Made by a program: the position numbers and the translations under genes
Part shown: in pieces, positions 63,138 through 64,000 of the stretch
Layout: the number at the start of each line of letters is the position of its first letter
How positions within the stretch are numbered: position 1 is the stretch's first letter
Source: Desulfobacteraceae bacterium
GTDB lineage: Bacteria > Desulfobacterota > Desulfobacteria > Desulfobacterales > JAABSP01
Length of the DNA: 64,000 bases
NCBI GenBank assembly: GCA_011390345.1
Contig: JAABSP010000011.1
Coordinates: 17,894 to 81,893 of the forward strand
Direction: 5' to 3'
Notes under the pieces: model-generated
Databases searched by the model: none
Told to the model about the DNA's origin: nothing
What the model saw: only the letters and a program-made list of their open reading frames with translations

Positions 63138-63729
63138 TGCCATCAGAATCGATGTTTTTGCAGAAGATCATGCCCATGAAGCGTTTTTGAGAGCTGTCCT
63201 CAAGCGATTGGCTCACGAAAAAGGGAAAAGAATTCATATCCGGATTCGAAACGGGCGCGGCGGCCACGGCAGGGTGATGACCGAGCTGGCTCTCTATCAG
63301 CGGGCCATTGTGAAAGAGGTTGCTTTGACGGAGCTTCCCGACATTCTGATTGTAGCGATCGATGCCAACTGCAAAAGACTGAACAAGGCGCGAAATGAAA
63401 TCGAAAAGAATCTTGCGCCTCAGATAATGGGCAATGCGGTCATTGCCTGTCCTGATCCGCATATCGAAAAATGGTATCTGGCCGATCCGGTCTCGTTTTA
63501 TCAGGTAGTCGGAAAACAGCCGAAGGCCGAAAAGACCAAATGCGAACGGGATCGTTACAAGGCGATTCTCTCGGAAACCATTCGAACTGCCGGTCATCCC
63601 CTGACATTGGGCGGCATCGAATTTGCCGAAGATCTCGTCAATGCCATGGATTTCTACCGTGCGGGAAAGCATGACAGGAGTTTCGGCGCTTTTTTCGATG
63701 ATTTGAATGGCCGAATTGCAGGTCTATAA
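63130..63729 (+). CDS. DUF4276/Toprim-like protein, partner of the AAA ATPase
   Basis: 199 residues. E12 in VFAEDHAHEAFL and D78-x-N80 in ILIVAIDANCKRL sit where the Toprim Glu and DxD metal ligands lie, and IEKWYLADP fits the DUF4276 pattern. The second Asp is replaced by Asn. It is probably a nuclease or nucleotide-handling effector controlled by the ATPase. An 8-base overlap supports obligate co-expression. Confidence 0.72.
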   Translation: MSDAIRIDVFAEDHAHEAFLRAVLKRLAHEKGKRIHIRIRNGRGGHGRVMTELALYQRAIVKEVALTELPDILIVAIDANCKRLNKARNEIEKNLAPQIMGNAVIACPDPHIEKWYLADPVSFYQVVGKQPKAEKTKCERDRYKAILSETIRTAGHPLTLGGIEFAEDLVNAMDFYRAGKHDRSFGAFFDDLNGRIAGL

Positions 63730-63754
63730 AAAGGATTTGTGAAAAAGCCGTCTG

Positions 63755-64000
63755 CTACGCCAGCGAAAAGAGAACCGGAACCAGCAGCTTCTCGTCGATA
63801 AAGGGCGCGGTTTCAGGGCTGATCAGGGGCGTGTCGATCAGGCGGATGCCCATCTCGTGCAGGCGGGCCGGATCGACTTCGCCTTCATAGTTTCCGTTTT
63901 TCCGATCCACAAGCACGAAGTTGAGTACATCCTCCGGCGAGATACTCTCCGGGGCCTCCCCCCGCAGTTGTGCCGTAATCCGGTCGATAGATTCCTCTGC
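63755..64000 (-). CDS. C-terminal end of a possible CofD-like protein (partial)
   Basis: 82 codons run off the right edge and stop at TAG 63755. The text IDRITAQLRGEAPESISPED and VLNFVLVDRKNGNYEGEVDP resembles CofD-related proteins of the GAK set. The call is from memory of the family and weak, but the nearby amphi-Trp proteins make it plausible. Confidence 0.35.
   Translation of the reverse strand, partial: AEESIDRITAQLRGEAPESISPEDVLNFVLVDRKNGNYEGEVDPARLHEMGIRLIDTPLISPETAPFIDEKLLVPVLFSLA

Overview
The window reads as chromosome of an anaerobic Desulfobacterota (deltaproteobacterial, sulfate-reducer-like) organism. This is inferred from gene content: an hgcA/hgcB mercury-methylation pair, a DUF3786 protein, a decayed TAXI-TRAP binding protein, a type II secretion locus with gspN, amphi-Trp proteins, and many hybrid two-component proteins. 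No rRNA, tRNA, CRISPR array or replication origin was recognised.

Layout. 0-3.8 kb: the end of a MetE/UROD-fold protein, a MoxR ATPase / VWA protein / TerB-like trio, and a nuclease-like remnant. 3.9-17.3 kb: a minus-strand type II secretion operon in the order gspF-G-H-I-J-K-L-M-N-C-D-E, ending in a TPR membrane protein. 17.4-22.2 kb: a REC-GAF-HD-GYP phosphodiesterase, alanine racemase and a hybrid histidine kinase. 22.3-30.7 kb (minus): a membrane protein, a 2028-residue alpha-2-macroglobulin, then hgcA and hgcB. 30.7-33.4 kb: a graveyard of remnants (TAXI receptor, histidine kinase, PhoU) around a DUF3786 gene and a small acidic protein.

33.3-62 kb holds what looks like a phosphate-starvation regulon. 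Seven promoters share one architecture: three or four 11-bp direct repeats with a CTAAC/TTAAC core, then exactly 4 bp, then a -10-like hexamer. They precede a hybrid kinase, a CheY-like regulator, a PHP-glycosyltransferase/radical SAM pair, an alkaline phosphatase-YibE/F-PhoH operon, a lipoprotein VWA/XpaC/binding-protein operon, a PAS-DHp protein, and an unknown 454-residue protein. An eighth, orphan copy lies at 42.8 kb.

The regulon is interrupted at 36.2-42.9 kb by an accessory island bracketed by about 150-bp direct repeats that carry the Pho-type box. The island contains about 140-bp elements with perfect 20-bp terminal inverted repeats, two near-identical Rpn-type nuclease genes, broken toxin-antitoxin modules, and an MNT nucleotidyltransferase. 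It also holds a secreted formylglycine-enzyme-fold protein whose C-terminus looks like a diversity-generating retroelement variable region and whose leader looks like a GEMM-type riboswitch with a terminator.

57-64 kb: two amphi-Trp proteins, a coiled-coil PAS protein, a class 3 lipase, an AAA ATPase + DUF4276/Toprim-like pair with the architecture of an anti-phage module, and the end of a protein that may be a CofD-like GAK-system member. The strongest leads are the shared promoter architecture with its uncharacterised members, the riboswitch/variable-region gene, the inverted-repeat elements, hgcAB, and the AAA/Toprim pair.
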